Origin: Mucilaginibacter rigui
GTDB lineage: Bacteria; Bacteroidota; Bacteroidia; Sphingobacteriales; Sphingobacteriaceae
Assembly: GCF_014773275.1 (NCBI RefSeq)
Contig: NZ_JACWMW010000001.1
Span: 620,001-684,000, forward strand
Reading direction: 5' to 3'
DNA: 64,000 bases
The notes beneath the pieces were generated by a model that saw only the letters and a program-made list of their open reading frames with translations, was not told the DNA's origin and did no database searches. Positions 47,467 to 56,013 of the stretch are shown piece after piece; position 1 is the first letter of the stretch; every line of letters begins with the position of its first letter. The position numbers and the translations under genes are program-made.

Positions 47467-47958
47467 ATGAAAAAGATAAGTTTAATAATGGCGACGGCGA
47501 TCGCTGCTTTCGGTATCAATTATGCCGCGGCTAAAAGTCACAACATCCCCGCGTTAAATAAAGCTACTTTGTTAACAGGTAATTTAACTGTTAGCCAGGA
47601 TACAGTGCCTAAAAAATCAAAAACTAAAAAAACAAAGCCAACAACAACACCTACTACCCCAACAGGTAGCCCGGCAATGCCTACGGTACCAACAAGCCCA
47701 ACAACGCCTGCTGTGCCATCGTATCCAACAACACCTACAAACCCGTCGGCGCCAACCAGTCCAACAAACCCTACGGTGCCAACAAACCCAACTACGCCTA
47801 CAGTGCCAACAACACCTACAGCACCGGCGCCTACGCCAGGTGTACCACCAACTGGCACACCGCCCGCAACGCCAAACCCAATGCCAGCAACTTCGCCTAC
47901 AGCGCCAAGCACTACACCAGTGGGTGCGCCAACTGTACCTCGTACAGGCGGCAGGTAA
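47467..47958 (+). CDS. Secreted Pro/Thr-rich low-complexity protein
   Basis: 163 residues with a signal peptide (MKKISLIMATAIAAFGINYA). After a short lead (QDTVPKKSKTKKTK, basic) come about 105 residues almost only of Pro, Thr, Ser and Ala in TPTxPT-like repeats, ending VPRTGGR. No enzyme motif is visible. It may be a wall- or surface-exposed spacer and a target of O-glycosylation, which is common in Bacteroidota at D(S/T)-type sites, though such sites are absent here. The gene is monocistronic with a terminator. A long overlapping minus-strand frame is a shadow caused by the repeats. Confidence 0.75.
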   Translation: MKKISLIMATAIAAFGINYAAAKSHNIPALNKATLLTGNLTVSQDTVPKKSKTKKTKPTTTPTTPTGSPAMPTVPTSPTTPAVPSYPTTPTNPSAPTSPTNPTVPTNPTTPTVPTTPTAPAPTPGVPPTGTPPATPNPMPATSPTAPSTTPVGAPTVPRTGGR

Positions 47959-47977
47959 TCATATAATGTATAAATGC

Positions 47978-48017
47978 AAGACCGGTGCAAAGCATAAGCT
48001 TTCACCGGTCTTTTTTT
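47978..48017 (+). terminator. Terminator of the Pro/Thr-rich gene
   Basis: AAGACCGGTG and CACCGGTCTT form a 10-bp stem around a 15-base loop, followed by a T run. Confidence 0.85.
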
Positions 48018-48020
48018 GTA

Positions 48021-48455
48021 TTAATTTTCTTTCTCTACAAATTCTTTTAAGCTGATGCCCAGTATGTGGTTCCAGCCCTTGGTAAAGCTTTCCGCAGCAA
48101 AATCCGGCCCGTTTTGCACGAAGGTTTCCAACCCGGTATGGGTAATCCTTACCAGCGTTTTATCACCTTCGGGAAAAAGCTCAAACGTAACTTCCGAGTG
48201 GCCGCTAAAACCATCATAAACCCAGCTGTAACTTAATTTTTTCTCAGGCTCAACCGCTGTAATACGGCAATTATGCCTGTAGCTTTCGCCCTTGCTGCCT
48301 TTACCGTTAAAGCTAAATTCAAAGCCAACACGGGGTTCAAAGCTTTCCAGTTGAAAATACCATTGTTTCATTTTTTCGTTATCGGTTAAAGCCTGCCATA
48401 CGCGGCTTACCGGCGCATTCAGTATGCGCTCAACTACAAGTGGTTTTGTTTCCAT
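48021..48455 (-). CDS. SRPBCC (AHSA1-like) domain protein
   Basis: 144 residues forming one START/Bet v1-like fold: VVERILNAPVSRVWQALTDN, MKQWYFQLESFEPRVGFEF, KGWNHILGISLKEFV. The family binds hydrophobic ligands or assists protein folding; the ligand is unknown. It is cotranscribed with the ArsR-type regulator, starting 3 bases after its stop. This regulator-SRPBCC pairing is frequent in Bacteroidota. Confidence 0.9.
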   Translation of the reverse strand: METKPLVVERILNAPVSRVWQALTDNEKMKQWYFQLESFEPRVGFEFSFNGKGSKGESYRHNCRITAVEPEKKLSYSWVYDGFSGHSEVTFELFPEGDKTLVRITHTGLETFVQNGPDFAAESFTKGWNHILGISLKEFVEKEN

Positions 48456-48458
48456 AAT

Positions 48459-48791
48459 TTATATATGTTTTGGTTTTTGTTCGGTTTCTTCCTTGGTTAA
48501 AAAATCTTCCAGTGCATCCATTTTGCTGGTCCAGAAGGCGCGGTACTGGTCGGTCCATTTGGCTACCTGCTCCAGTTTTTTCAGGTCGGCCCGGCAAAAG
48601 CGTTCACGCCCCTGCTGTTTAATGGTGATGAGGCCGCATTCGGTAAGTATTTTTATATGCTTGGATATAGCAGGCCTGCTTACGTCAAAGTTATCGGCAA
48701 CGGCGTTAAGGTTTAACTGTTGCCCGGCCAGCAGGTTAATGATCTGGCGGCGGGTAGGGTCGGCAATGGCCTGGAATACATCTCTTCTCAT
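48459..48791 (-). CDS. ArsR-family transcriptional regulator (non-metal type)
   Basis: 110 residues; a winged helix with DPTRRQIINLLAGQQLNLNA and the recognition helix SRPAISKHIKILTECGLI. It lacks the cysteine pair of metal sensors. It most likely represses its own operon with the SRPBCC gene: two matching inverted repeats (GTAACCGTTTGGTTAC at 48807-48822 and GTTACCATTCGGTTAC at 48835-48850) lie directly upstream. The inducer is unknown. Confidence 0.9.
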   Translation of the reverse strand: MRRDVFQAIADPTRRQIINLLAGQQLNLNAVADNFDVSRPAISKHIKILTECGLITIKQQGRERFCRADLKKLEQVAKWTDQYRAFWTSKMDALEDFLTKEETEQKPKHI

Positions 48792-48806
48792 TTCAAATTT
48801 ATATTT

Positions 48807-48850
48807 GTAACCGTTTGGTTACGTAAAGGTATATGTTACCATTCGGTTAC
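48807..48850 (-). promoter_or_regulatory. Twin operator of the ArsR-SRPBCC operon
   Basis: Two inverted repeats with the form (G)TAACC-N4-GGTTA(C) lie 28 bases apart, starting 16 bases from the regulator start. The first is perfect and the second has one mismatch. Confidence 0.6.
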
Positions 48851-48929
48851 GCAAATTTTAGTTAAGTTTTTTTTATTATAAACCATCCCGAACGTATGCT
48901 GTTGAATTATAAGTACCAACACATTTACT

Positions 48930-49985
48930 ATGGCCGATATAGCAAAACGTTTCCCGCAAAACCCTTTATTAGCACCTAAAGACCTTACCCCCAGTTTAGA
49001 TGGCTTAACCATTGCCTGCCTGCTAAACCCGGGCGTGTTTAGGTTTGATGGCAAGGTATGGCTGCTGGTACGTGTAGCCGAACGGCCCGAGCAAAACGAG
49101 GTGAAAGTTTCCTTCCCGATACTTACTGCAACCGGCGAAACCCGGATCATTGAAATAGCGCTGGATGATTCGGACCTGATAGCTACCGATGCGCGGGTGG
49201 TGCGTTATAAAGGCGTTGATTATCTCACCACGCTATCCCATCTGCGGTTACTTTGCAGCGATGATGGTATCACTTTCTATGAGCCCGAGGGGTATAAAAA
49301 ACTGTTTGGCATAGGCCCCTTGCAAACATTCGGCATTGAGGATTGCCGGGTTACTTTTTTAGAGGATAAATATTACCTAACTTTTACCGCCGTTAGCGAC
49401 AGTGGGGTAGGTGTAGGCATGCGTACCACTACCGACTGGAAAAATTTTGAAACCTATGGGATGATACTGCCACCTCATAATAAGGACGTTGCCATATTTG
49501 AGGAAAAAATAAACGGCTTGTATTACGCCCTCCACCGCCCAAGTAGTGTAGATATTGGCGGTAATTACATCTGGCTGGCCGAATCGCCTGACGGGGTACA
49601 CTGGGGTAACCATAAATGCATCCTAAAAACCCGCGAGGGGATGTGGGACAGCGGCCGTGTAGGCGCAGGTGCCGCACCTATAAAAACAGATAAAGGCTGG
49701 CTGGAAATATATCATGGCGCCACCAAAGAACACCGCTATTGCCTGGGTGCAGTACTGCTCGATCTGCAAAATCCGTCAGTCGTTATCGCCCGCAGTACCG
49801 AACCTATCATGGAGCCTACCGAGGCTTATGAAACTACCGGCTTTTTCGGCCACGTGGTTTTTACCAATGGCCATATTTTAGATGCGGATGGCGATACCCT
49901 TACCGTTTATTACGGTGCGGCAGACGAATACGTGTGTGGGGCGCATTTTTCTGTCAAAGAGATTTTGGGCCAGATGGGATTTTAA
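48930..49985 (+). CDS. GH130-family glycoside phosphorylase/hydrolase
   Basis: 351 residues, a five-bladed beta-propeller. The family start is visible (RFPQNPLLAPKDLTPSLDGL, LNPGVFRFDGKVWLLVRVAE); the proton-donor Asp of GH130 is expected in FGIEDCRVTFLEDKYYLTF. GH130 members phosphorolyse or hydrolyse beta-mannosides such as mannosyl-glucose or beta-1,4-mannobiose. The lack of an obvious signal peptide suggests a cytoplasmic enzyme. The gene precedes uxaC by 158 bases on the same strand, which suggests a sugar-use locus, though they may be separate transcripts. Confidence 0.88.
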   Translation: MADIAKRFPQNPLLAPKDLTPSLDGLTIACLLNPGVFRFDGKVWLLVRVAERPEQNEVKVSFPILTATGETRIIEIALDDSDLIATDARVVRYKGVDYLTTLSHLRLLCSDDGITFYEPEGYKKLFGIGPLQTFGIEDCRVTFLEDKYYLTFTAVSDSGVGVGMRTTTDWKNFETYGMILPPHNKDVAIFEEKINGLYYALHRPSSVDIGGNYIWLAESPDGVHWGNHKCILKTREGMWDSGRVGAGAAPIKTDKGWLEIYHGATKEHRYCLGAVLLDLQNPSVVIARSTEPIMEPTEAYETTGFFGHVVFTNGHILDADGDTLTVYYGAADEYVCGAHFSVKEILGQMGF

Positions 49986-50143
49986 TGCTTGGTAATTTGA
50001 TTTTAAAGCGGCTTGTAGCGTTGGTAAAGAAGTGCTGATTTTAATAAAAACCGGCATCAACCAAAACCAGCTAAAACGTTTGCAGATCATGGGCGCAAAA
50101 TCTGTCGAAAATGTTTAATACATTGCCGTTTTATTAGCCAGTT

Positions 50144-51550
50144 ATGAAAAGTTTTTTGGACGAGGATTTTTTGCTGCAATCTGATGTGGCCCGAGAGTTA
50201 TTTCACGACCATGCCAAAGACCTCCCTATTATAGATTATCATTGCCACTTGCCGCCCGATCAGATAGCCAACAATATCAACTTTGCTAACATTACCCAGG
50301 CCTGGCTAAAAGGCGATCATTACAAGTGGCGGGCCATGCGCGCCAATGGTATTGACGAAGGCTATATTACCGGGGGCAAACCCGATAACGAAAAATTTGA
50401 TAAATGGGCAGAAACCGTTCCTTACACCCTGCGTAACCCGCTTTACCACTGGACACATCTTGAACTGCAGCGCTACTTCGGGATCACATCACGCCTGATG
50501 CCCGGCACAGCCGAATTTATATATGCTGATTGTAACGAAAAGCTGCAAAGCCCGGAATTTTCGGTACAGCAGCTTATCAAAAAAATGAATGTGGATGTAA
50601 TATGCACCACAGACGACCCGCTGGATGACCTGAGCCACCACGGCCAGTTAAAAAAGGATGGGGCAGAGGTAAGGGTGTACCCCGCTTTCAGGCCTGATAA
50701 GGCCATGTATATTGAGGATGTTGTGGCCCTGAATGCTTACGTTACTAAATTGGAAGAGATCTCAAACACCACTATAAACACGGTTGAGGATTATTTATAC
50801 GCGCTGAAAAACCGCCATCATTACTTTGCGGCTAATGGCTGTACCGTATCTGATCATGGCCTTGAGCATATCTACGCCGAAGAATACACCGACGAGGAAA
50901 TCCGCGAGATATTTGAAAAGGTACGCGCCGAAAAAAAGGTTACCAATTCCGAAAAGGTGAAATTCAAATCGGCTATGCTGTATAACTTTGCGGTGTGGAA
51001 CCAGGAAAAGGATTGGGTGCAGCAGTTTCATTTAGGGGCATTGCGTAACAATAACAGCCGTTTGTTAAGCCAGCTTGGGCCAGATACGGGGTTTGATTCT
51101 ATCGGCGATTTTAACCAGGCCAGGCCGCTATCAAAATTTTTGAATAAACTGGATAAAGACGACCGCCTCGCCAAAACCATCATTTACAATCTAAACCCTG
51201 CGGATAACGAAATGATGGCTGCCATGATAGGCAATTTTAACGATGGCACGGTAGCCGGTAAAGTGCAATACGGCTCGGCATGGTGGTTCCAGGATCAAAA
51301 GGACGGTATGACCAGACAGATCAACGCCCTGTCAAACATGGGTTTACTGAGCCGTTTTATTGGCATGCTTACTGATTCGCGCAGTTTCCTGTCGTTCCCC
51401 CGGCACGAGTATTTCCGCAGGCTGCTTTGCAACCTTTTTGCCGAAGATATTGTGAACGGCGAATTGCCGCATGATATGGCGTGGACGGGTAAGGTGATAC
51501 AGGATATCTGCTATTTTAACGCCAAAAGCTACTTTAAATTTAAGCCATAA
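50144..51550 (+). CDS. uxaC: Glucuronate isomerase
   Basis: 468 residues, the usual UxaC size. It isomerises D-glucuronate to D-fructuronate and D-galacturonate to D-tagaturonate. Signatures: PIIDYHCHLPP near residue 30 (metal-binding HxH), WKGDHYKWRAMRANG-like block with DHYKWRAMRANGIDE, CTTDDPLDDLSHH near 155-165, GFDSIGD and SRSFLSFPRHEYFRRLLC near 415. It acts in the cytoplasm on hexuronates. The 3' end overlaps the convergent histidine kinase by 11 bases. No uxaB or uxaA is adjacent in the window. Confidence 0.97.
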   Translation: MKSFLDEDFLLQSDVARELFHDHAKDLPIIDYHCHLPPDQIANNINFANITQAWLKGDHYKWRAMRANGIDEGYITGGKPDNEKFDKWAETVPYTLRNPLYHWTHLELQRYFGITSRLMPGTAEFIYADCNEKLQSPEFSVQQLIKKMNVDVICTTDDPLDDLSHHGQLKKDGAEVRVYPAFRPDKAMYIEDVVALNAYVTKLEEISNTTINTVEDYLYALKNRHHYFAANGCTVSDHGLEHIYAEEYTDEEIREIFEKVRAEKKVTNSEKVKFKSAMLYNFAVWNQEKDWVQQFHLGALRNNNSRLLSQLGPDTGFDSIGDFNQARPLSKFLNKLDKDDRLAKTIIYNLNPADNEMMAAMIGNFNDGTVAGKVQYGSAWWFQDQKDGMTRQINALSNMGLLSRFIGMLTDSRSFLSFPRHEYFRRLLCNLFAEDIVNGELPHDMAWTGKVIQDICYFNAKSYFKFKP

Positions 51551-52517
51551 GCGGGATATAAATAGCCACCAGAGTGCCCTTGTTCTGGTCGGACGAGATA
51601 TCCACGCTGCCCTTTAGGTATTTAACCCGTGTAATGATGTTTTTTAGGCCTATGCCCGCAAATTTAATCTTGTCTGCTGCGTTAAAGCCAATGCCGTTAT
51701 CTTCAATGGTAACAGATACATCCCTGCCTTCGCGGGTAAGGTTTATATCCAGCCTGCTGGCGTGTGCGTGTTTTATCACATTGTTTATACACTCCTGCAA
51801 CACCCGGTAAAGCACTATCTCCACATTGTTATCCAGTCGTTCCTCAAGCCCGTAAGCTTCCATGTTTATTTTCAGGTGCTGCGAGTCTATCTTGTTCACA
51901 AAATCTTTTATAGCTGCTGCAAGGCCCGCCTTCAGTAAAATATTTGGCATCATCTGTTGGGCAATGGTACGCACCCCTTTACAGCTTTCATCAACCATGG
52001 CCAGGGTTTTTTCGGCCAATGCCTGTTCTGCCGTATTAGTTAAAACAGTACGATCCATCAGGCTGCTCAGGTTCATGCGTACGGCCGAAAATAGCTGCCC
52101 AACGCCATCATGCAGATCAGCAGCTATACGTTTACGTTCCTTTTCCTCGGCTTCTATAATGCCTTGGGTAGCTATATCCAGCTGGTGCAGCATCGCCGAC
52201 TGCAACACTACCATCTGTTTTAAGCGGTAACGGCTGTATGATTGATAACCGATGATAGCCCCCCCGGCAAACAGCACTGCTATTACTATTACGGTAGTAT
52301 TGCGCCTATTGTTGGCAAATTGCTGTTGCTGTATCAGTTTCTGTTTGTGTTCGGCCTCAAATTTTATGTTCAGTTCTGATAGCTGCTTTTTTAATTTAAT
52401 ATTCAGGCTATCGGTTAGATTGGTTTGTGCCAGTACCCTGATGGGGGATATTAAAAGCAGTAAGGCTAAAAACTTAAAAAGGGCGTGCCTTTTAAACTGG
52501 GTTTTGTTTTTACACAT
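51540..52517 (-). CDS. Membrane histidine kinase, NarX/LiaS type (HisKA_3)
   Basis: 325 residues: a signal or first helix (residues 15-30), a short periplasmic coiled-coil stretch rich in Gln (IKFEAEHKQKLIQQQQFANN), a membrane helix at 74-92, the HisKA_3 helix with His136 in AADLHDGVGQL, and an HATPase domain (ECINNVIKHAHASRLDINL, DNGIGFN, GIGLKNIITRVKYL). Kinases of this type phosphorylate NarL/LuxR regulators; none is encoded next to it, so it is an orphan here. The tiny sensor region suggests membrane-embedded sensing. Confidence 0.92.
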   Translation of the reverse strand: MCKNKTQFKRHALFKFLALLLLISPIRVLAQTNLTDSLNIKLKKQLSELNIKFEAEHKQKLIQQQQFANNRRNTTVIVIAVLFAGGAIIGYQSYSRYRLKQMVVLQSAMLHQLDIATQGIIEAEEKERKRIAADLHDGVGQLFSAVRMNLSSLMDRTVLTNTAEQALAEKTLAMVDESCKGVRTIAQQMMPNILLKAGLAAAIKDFVNKIDSQHLKINMEAYGLEERLDNNVEIVLYRVLQECINNVIKHAHASRLDINLTREGRDVSVTIEDNGIGFNAADKIKFAGIGLKNIITRVKYLKGSVDISSDQNKGTLVAIYIPLMA

Positions 52518-52668
52518 GTTAATAGAAAGATATAATTAAATGCTAACCATGGCAGGGGGGAATCCAATTTATGTTTTGCAAATGATGTATTAAAAGTGCC
52601 TTAATTAGGCCTTAACCCATATACCGTAAATCACGCATTTTTATATACCGCCGGTTGGGTAAGAGGGG

Positions 52669-53224
52669 TCGACAGGCTCAGACTGACAAGGGGGGAACTG
52701 TCATGGTGAGCCTGTCGAACCATTAGCTAATATTGCATAGCGTTTAGGTCTTCGACAAGCTCAGACTGACAAAAAAAGTATGTCATGGTGAGCTTATCGA
52801 ACCACTCGCCGAAGTTGCAAAGCGTTCAAGTCTTCGACGAGCTCAGACTGACAAAAAAGTATGTCATGGTGAGCTTGTCGAACCACTCGCCGAAGTTGCA
52901 TAGCGTTTAGGTCTTCGACAAGCTCAGACTGACAAAAAAAGTATGTCATGGTGAGCTTGTCGAACCACTCGCCGAAGTTGCAAAGCGTTCAGGTCTTCGA
53001 CGAGCTCAGACTGACAAAAAAGTATGTCATGGTGAGCTTGTCGAACCACTCGCCGACTTTGCAAAGCGTTCAAGTCTTCGACGAGCTCAGACTGACAAGA
53101 GGGGTGGAACTGTCATGGTGAGCCTGTCGAACCACTCGCCGACTTTGCAAAGCGTTTAGGTCTTCGACAAGCTCAGACTGACAAAAAGAGTATGTCATGG
53201 TGAGCTTGTCGAACCATTCGCCGA
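52669..53224. repeat. Palindromic repeat array, left part
   Basis: Seven units, each with TTCGACAAGCTCA (or a variant with CGAGC/CAGGC) paired to its complement TGAGCTTGTCGAA across about 25 bases (ACTGACA...TGTCATGG). Units begin near 52669, 52751, 52833, 52914, 52996, 53077 and 53163, a period of 81-86. The space between 52518 and 53194 contains no gene otherwise. The last unit provides the 3' end of the GIY-YIG gene. Confidence 0.93.
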
Positions 53225-53500
53225 CTTTGCTAATTCAGGAAGTAGGTCCCATCTGCAGTTTATGATAGCTTCTTTCTTGGCTCTTCGCCATCCTTTAACC
53301 TGCTTTTCAAATGCGATAGCCTGGTTAATGTCAGCAAATACTTCATTGAAGACCAGTTTCAGTGGCCTGCGTTTAAATGTGTAACAATTGGGGTTTTCAC
53401 CAGATTCGTGCTCAATCATGCGTCTTTCAATATTATTTGTTACACCAGTATAATATGATCCGTCGCTACACAAAAGTATATAAACATGATAATGGTTCAT
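53195..53500 (-). CDS. GIY-YIG nuclease domain protein (UPF0213/YhbQ-like)
   Basis: 101 residues from the ATG at 53500 (MNHYHVYILLCSDGSYYTGV). The domain is complete: YVYILLCSDGSYYTGVTN-like GIY...YIG core with Tyr-Ile and Tyr-Thr-Gly, the Arg in NNIERRMIEHESG, and the downstream Glu in AIAFEKQVKGWRRAKK. Single-domain GIY-YIG proteins are small nucleases that cut DNA structures. The larger in-frame start at 53650 would translate the repeat DNA upstream and is rejected. The last residues (NGSTSSP) and the stop codon come from a palindromic repeat unit, and further units lie upstream, so the gene is embedded in the array. Confidence 0.88.
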   Translation of the reverse strand: MNHYHVYILLCSDGSYYTGVTNNIERRMIEHESGENPNCYTFKRRPLKLVFNEVFADINQAIAFEKQVKGWRRAKKEAIINCRWDLLPELAKSANGSTSSP

Positions 53501-53545
53501 TATAACTAAGTTAGCAAAAGTTAAATAATGCAAAGCTTTCAGGTC

Positions 53546-53792
53546 TTCGACAGGCTCAGACTGACAAAAAAGTATGTCATGGTGAGCCTGTCTAAGTTGC
53601 AAAGCGTTTAGGTCTTCGACAAGCTCAGACTGACAAAAAAAGTATGTCATGGTGAGCTTGTCGAACCATTAGCAGTTCGTTCAAGTTTTCGACGAGCTCA
53701 GACTGACAAAAAAAAGTATGTCATGGTGAGCCTGTCGAACCATTAGCAGTTCGTTCAAGTCTTCGACAGGCTCCGACTGGCAATCAAACATG
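53546..53792. repeat. Palindromic repeat array, right part
   Basis: About four more units of the same TTCGACAAGCTCA/TGAGCTTGTCGAA element, with one right arm truncated (GCCTGTCTAAG at about 53586-53596) and a last unit reduced to its left arm. They start 45 bases upstream of the GIY-YIG start codon. Confidence 0.9.
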
Positions 53793-53914
53793 AAAATAAT
53801 TATGGAAATACTTTTGCAAATTATTTAAAAAGTATCCTATATTTAATGGTACATTCATAAACCAAATGCCGGTACCCTTAGCCGGCTTGTTCAACCCTTA
53901 TTATCATAAACACC

Positions 53915-55063
53915 ATGACTGCAAAAAAAGCCGATGGCACTGCTGATGTAAACACATCGCCGTTTACTTATGAACGCCTGTATTCGTTAGATGCCCTGCG
54001 TGGGTTTGATATGTTCTGGATACTGGGTGGCGAGGAGATCTTCCACACCCTTGCCAAAGCAACCGGTTCGCCGTTTTGGGGCAGCATTGCCAACCAGTTT
54101 ACCCATCCGGATTGGAACGGTTTTCACTTGTACGATCTGATATTCCCACTGTTTTTGTTCCTGGCGGGAGTGGCCACGCCCTATTCTATTGGCCGCGAGT
54201 TGGAAAAAGGCGCAAGCAGGCCGCAATTGGTGTTGCGTGTTATAAAACGTGCGGCCATATTGATACTGCTTGGCTTACTTGTTAATAACGGGCTGAAAAC
54301 ACTTAAATCTATCGACGAGATCCGTTTTGCATCGGTACTGGGCCGCATCGGCATTGCCTATATGTTTGCCAATATTATTTACCTGTATGCCAACCGCAAA
54401 TGGCAAATAGCCTGGTTTTGGTTTTTCATTATCGGGTATTGGCTGTTACTTAAATTTACATCGGCACCGGGTTTCGCGCATGGCGACCTCACCATGCCGG
54501 GCAACTTTGCATCGTATATGGATAGGCTGCTGCTGCCGGGTAAGCTTTATCTGGGCATACATGATCCTGAGGGCTTGTTCTCCACCATCCCGGCTATCAG
54601 TACAGGTTTGTTGGGCATACTGGCAGGTGCACTGTTAAAAACCGGCCATCAGCATAAAGGGCGAAAGGCATTTATATTGGCTGTGGTTGGTGTTATATTC
54701 CTGGTAATAGCGCAGGTTTGGAACCTCGATTTCCCGATCAATAAAAACCTTTGGACAAGCTCGTTTGTGATGCAGGTTGGTGGTTTAAGCTTACTGCTTT
54801 TGGCTTTGTTTTACTATGTGATAGATGTGTTGGGATATAAAAAATGGGCTTTCTTTTTTAAGGTGATAGGCATGAACTCTATCCTTATCTACATTTCCAG
54901 CAAATTCATCAACTGGAACTACGCTACCAATGGTTTTTTTGGCTGGCTGGGCGAGTGGGTTGGCAGCCCCTACAATATCGTGGTAATGGCTATTTGCTTT
55001 ATTATGGTTAAATGGATGTTCATGTATTTCCTGTACCGCAAAAAGGCCTTCTTAAAAGTGTAA
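53915..55063 (+). CDS. DUF5009/heparan-alpha-glucosaminide acetyltransferase-like membrane protein
   Basis: 382 residues and about ten membrane helices. The N-terminus has ERLYSLDALRGFDMFWILGG, the LDxxRG hallmark of the YeiB/HGSNAT acyltransferase superfamily, and HPDWNGFHLYDLIFPLFLFL in the second conserved block. HGSNAT relatives transfer an acetyl group across the membrane to the amino group of a sugar. It is the first of five tightly spaced genes; next is a ChbG-type deacetylase, so acetylation and deacetylation of amino sugars could be linked. The substrate is an inference. Confidence 0.88.
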   Translation: MTAKKADGTADVNTSPFTYERLYSLDALRGFDMFWILGGEEIFHTLAKATGSPFWGSIANQFTHPDWNGFHLYDLIFPLFLFLAGVATPYSIGRELEKGASRPQLVLRVIKRAAILILLGLLVNNGLKTLKSIDEIRFASVLGRIGIAYMFANIIYLYANRKWQIAWFWFFIIGYWLLLKFTSAPGFAHGDLTMPGNFASYMDRLLLPGKLYLGIHDPEGLFSTIPAISTGLLGILAGALLKTGHQHKGRKAFILAVVGVIFLVIAQVWNLDFPINKNLWTSSFVMQVGGLSLLLLALFYYVIDVLGYKKWAFFFKVIGMNSILIYISSKFINWNYATNGFFGWLGEWVGSPYNIVVMAICFIMVKWMFMYFLYRKKAFLKV

Positions 55064-55081
55064 TAAGTAATAATATCTGCT

Positions 55082-56008
55082 ATGAAAAATATAAAACACC
55101 TGTTCTTTTTATTATTGAACGTTGCTGTAATGCAAACGGCGTCGGCACAAATGTCTATCCAGGTTTTGCCACGGCTGATGTTAAGACTTGACGATATTGG
55201 CATGAACCACTCTGTAAACATGGCCATGCAAAAAATGGCCGATACAAAAATGCCTTTCTCAGCGTCGGTACAGTTTGCCTGCCCCTGGTACCAGGAAGCA
55301 GTAGAGATCCTGAAAAAGAACCCGCAGATAAGCGTTGGCGTGCATTTAACCCTTACCAGCGAGTGGAAGAACTACCGCTGGGGGCCGGTTACCGGGCGCG
55401 AGGCGGTGCCGAGTTTGGTAGATAAGGTTGGCTACTTTCCGCAAAGTACAGAGGCCTTTGCCAAAAGCGGGTATAAGACAGAGGAGGTAGAGAAAGAGTT
55501 ATCAGCACAGATAGAAAGGGCGCTGGCATCGGGCCTGAAAATATCCTACATCGATCCGCACATGGGCATAGCGTTATCAACTCCGGCATTGCGTGCGCTT
55601 ACCGAAAAGCTTGCCCGTAAATACAAACTGGGTATATCAACCCTAAGCGAAACCGTTTACTTTGGCGAAACCTACAAGGAGATGTGGGGCGAGCCTGTAG
55701 CTACCAAAAAGAAAGCCTTTTTAGCTTATGTAACCAACAAGTTAAGCAAGAACAGACCAAACCTGGTGGTGATACATGTTGCCTTGCAAACGCCCGAAAT
55801 GAACGCCCTGTTTGATATGAACAGTAGTATGATGAACACCAAAGCAGGCAAACCACTTACTGCCTTGCACCGCGAAACAGAACTGAACATGCTGCTCTCG
55901 CCGCAGTTTAAGGCGCTGGTTAATAATAAGTTTACGCTAACCAACTATACCGAACTGATCAAGGAGCGGGGCGTAGGAAGCATGAGACTGGAAGTGGTGA
56001 AAAACTGA
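55082..56008 (+). CDS. Secreted ChbG/YdjC-type carbohydrate deacetylase
   Basis: 308 residues with a signal peptide (cleaved near ASAQMS). YdjC-fold metal site residues are visible: LRLDDIGMNHSVNMAM (Asp-Asp), VGVHLTLTSEW (His), and DPHMG (His). The family removes acetyl groups from N-acetylated oligosaccharides such as chitobiose. Position: 18 bases after the acyltransferase gene and 5 bases before the small Tat-type gene. Secretion places it in the periplasm with the GMC oxidoreductase system. Confidence 0.86.
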   Translation: MKNIKHLFFLLLNVAVMQTASAQMSIQVLPRLMLRLDDIGMNHSVNMAMQKMADTKMPFSASVQFACPWYQEAVEILKKNPQISVGVHLTLTSEWKNYRWGPVTGREAVPSLVDKVGYFPQSTEAFAKSGYKTEEVEKELSAQIERALASGLKISYIDPHMGIALSTPALRALTEKLARKYKLGISTLSETVYFGETYKEMWGEPVATKKKAFLAYVTNKLSKNRPNLVVIHVALQTPEMNALFDMNSSMMNTKAGKPLTALHRETELNMLLSPQFKALVNNKFTLTNYTELIKERGVGSMRLEVVKN

Positions 56009-56013
56009 AAAGT

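Noticed and set aside
47538-48005. 155-codon Gly/Val-rich minus-strand frame opposite the Pro/Thr-rich gene
   Set aside because: A composition shadow of the repeat codons on the other strand, without a credible start context or signal peptide.
53501-53650. N-terminal extension of the GIY-YIG protein up to 53650
   Set aside because: It translates palindromic repeat DNA (CQSELVED/CQSEPVED); the domain start with MNHYHVYILLC is the natural N-terminus.
52669-53792. CRISPR array from the 81-86-bp repeat spacing
   Set aside because: The intervals between stems are also conserved, so there are no spacers; it is a palindromic tandem element.
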